NCBI RefSeq assembly: GCF_019278465.1
Contig: NZ_CP058983.1
Span: 1,921,501 to 1,985,500 of the forward strand
Source of the DNA: Tenacibaculum sp. AHE14PA
Lineage (GTDB): Bacteria > Bacteroidota > Bacteroidia > Flavobacteriales > Flavobacteriaceae
Length of the DNA: 64,000 nt
Direction: 5' to 3'
Below are positions 63,404-64,000 of this stretch, piece by piece (within the stretch, counting starts at the first letter, position 1; every line of letters starts with the position of its first letter). The notes under the pieces are model-generated. The model was not told the DNA's origin. It saw only the letters and a program-made list of their open reading frames with translations, and searched no databases. Made by a program: the position numbers and the translations under genes.

Positions 63404-64000
63404 TTATTCTGTTATTAAGATAACATTAGCGTTAATAGAACGCACATTGAGTTTACGAATAGCTTTTGGATTACTTTTAGAATAAAATTGCTTGTTATAG
63501 TTATTTTTATTTACATGAATTTCTCCATTATTCGTTTCTATATTTATAGCAGTGGCTTTTTTTATCCTACCGTAAACGTTACCTGAAAACAATTTAACAG
63601 CAGTATTTCCCTTTATTTCGTTTAGCTTCACGTTTCCGTTGTCTATGTAAATTTTTAAATCCCCTTTATAATCCTTAGAAGTAATATCAATTGTTTTTCC
63701 GTAGATATTTACGGTTTTATGATTCGGAATTTTAATTATAGTAGTAGCTCTTTGCAGTCGTTGCGTAATATACTTTCTAAAAACAGGTTCCTTAAATATA
63801 TTAAAATTAAGCTTAAAACTTACTTTTAAAACGCCACTTTGTTCGTTTATAAAAATGGTATGCGTATTCGGGTTTTCATCTAACAAAACAACTTCTATCT
63901 GATTGCTTAATGAATTCTCTATAGTTACATCATCCAGTCCATCCGTAATTATTTCTATTTCTTCTGATTGAAAAGTGCTTTTTTTAAGTAATTTTTCTTG
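63404..64000 (-). CDS. hypothetical protein with beta-rich DUF4097-like C terminus (partial, runs off the right edge)
   Basis: The frame stays open from the window end (64000) to the stop at 63404, about 198 codons visible; a TTG at 63886 is not a convincing start. Repeating short strands (INATVILITE end; KTVNIYGKTIDITSKDYKGDLKI; NVKLNEIKGNTAVKLFSGNVYG) alternate D/N/G turns, as in the beta-helix-like DUF4097/adhesin-type folds. No signal peptide is visible because the 5' end is missing. Function unknown. Confidence 0.7.
   Translation of the reverse strand, partial: QEKLLKKSTFQSEEIEIITDGLDDVTIENSLSNQIEVVLLDENPNTHTIFINEQSGVLKVSFKLNFNIFKEPVFRKYITQRLQRATTIIKIPNHKTVNIYGKTIDITSKDYKGDLKIYIDNGNVKLNEIKGNTAVKLFSGNVYGRIKKATAINIETNNGEIHVNKNNYNKQFYSKSNPKAIRKLNVRSINANVILITE

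Noticed and set aside
1..64000. CRISPR arrays, insertion sequences, prophage or rRNA genes
   Set aside because: No regularly spaced repeats, transposase-like or phage proteins or rRNA sequence seen in the window.

Overview
The window is chromosomal DNA from a member of the Bacteroidota, most likely the family Flavobacteriaceae (Tenacibaculum/Polaribacter-like; the genus is an inference). The evidence is strongly AT-rich DNA, promoters of the TTG-N17-23-TAnnTTTG type instead of the E. coli -35/-10 pair, no clear Shine-Dalgarno sequences, and lineage-typical genes: GSCFA protein, DUF3098, paired ExbD proteins, a GldL-like mini protein and a short-chain-type threonine dehydrogenase. Gene density is high. 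Apart from one degraded segment near 60.8-61.1 kb it reads as ordinary core genome. I see no insertion sequence, prophage, CRISPR array or rRNA operon.

Layout. 1-3.4 kb: carotenoid operon on the minus strand, merR-crtI-crtB-crtZ, with crtZ running off the left edge; its MerR regulator carries the residues expected of a B12-binding CarH/LitR-type light sensor. 3.5-8.4 kb: GSCFA protein, rhodanese, a long aromatic amino acid hydroxylase, M48 protease and small envelope proteins, with a degenerate palindromic repeat at 7.42-7.50 kb. 8.5-16.4 kb: gpmI, lipoprotein thioredoxin, map, GldL-like peptide, methyltransferase, apbE, OmpA lipoprotein and an LTA-synthase-like sulfatase. 16.4-20.8 kb: translation block rplM-rpsI-rpsB-tsf-pyrH-frr, punctuated by strong hairpins. 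20.9-31.2 kb: MMPL exporter, asnS, rpoN, a membrane protein, a porin, an ExbB/ExbD energy-transduction operon and asparaginase. 31.3-39.4 kb: zinc peptidase, lepA, dusB, rbfA plus a LolE-like permease, then a four-gene lipoprotein/membrane protein/histidine kinase/response regulator operon. 39.6-42.7 kb: mce, ftsX, DUF3098, uppP, truB. 42.8-46.2 kb: thioredoxin-like protein, threonine dehydrogenase, recX. 46.3-52.9 kb: a tetR-tolC-adaptor-RND pump operon with a palindrome over its promoter. 53-59.7 kb: polyprenyl synthetase, tRNA(CAU), ribE and pdxA (divergent), yceD-rpmF-fabH-accB-accC. 59.8-64 kb: Stealth-type sugar-phosphate transferase, a truncated KDO-transferase remnant, a split YeeE/YedE pair, DUF4230, lspA and a partial gene at the right edge.

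How the parts fit. Polyprenyl synthetase (53 kb) could supply the precursor that CrtB/CrtI/CrtZ turn into a hydroxylated carotenoid, under a probable light/B12-responsive repressor. FabH, AccB and AccC, behind YceD and L32, form a lipid-initiation cluster. UppP, LspA, the LolE-like permease and the ExbB/D, RND and OmpA proteins serve the envelope.

The observations most worth checking are the CarH signature of the carotenoid regulator with shared half-sites at two promoters, the palindrome over the efflux-operon promoter, the KDO-transferase remnant beside the Stealth gene, hairpins in the rpsB leader and between accB and accC, a 10-bp inverted repeat enclosing the ribE/pdxA promoters, and several promoters that sit so close to the start codon that leaderless mRNAs are expected. 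All positions, motifs and stems were read by eye; no database search or folding program was run.
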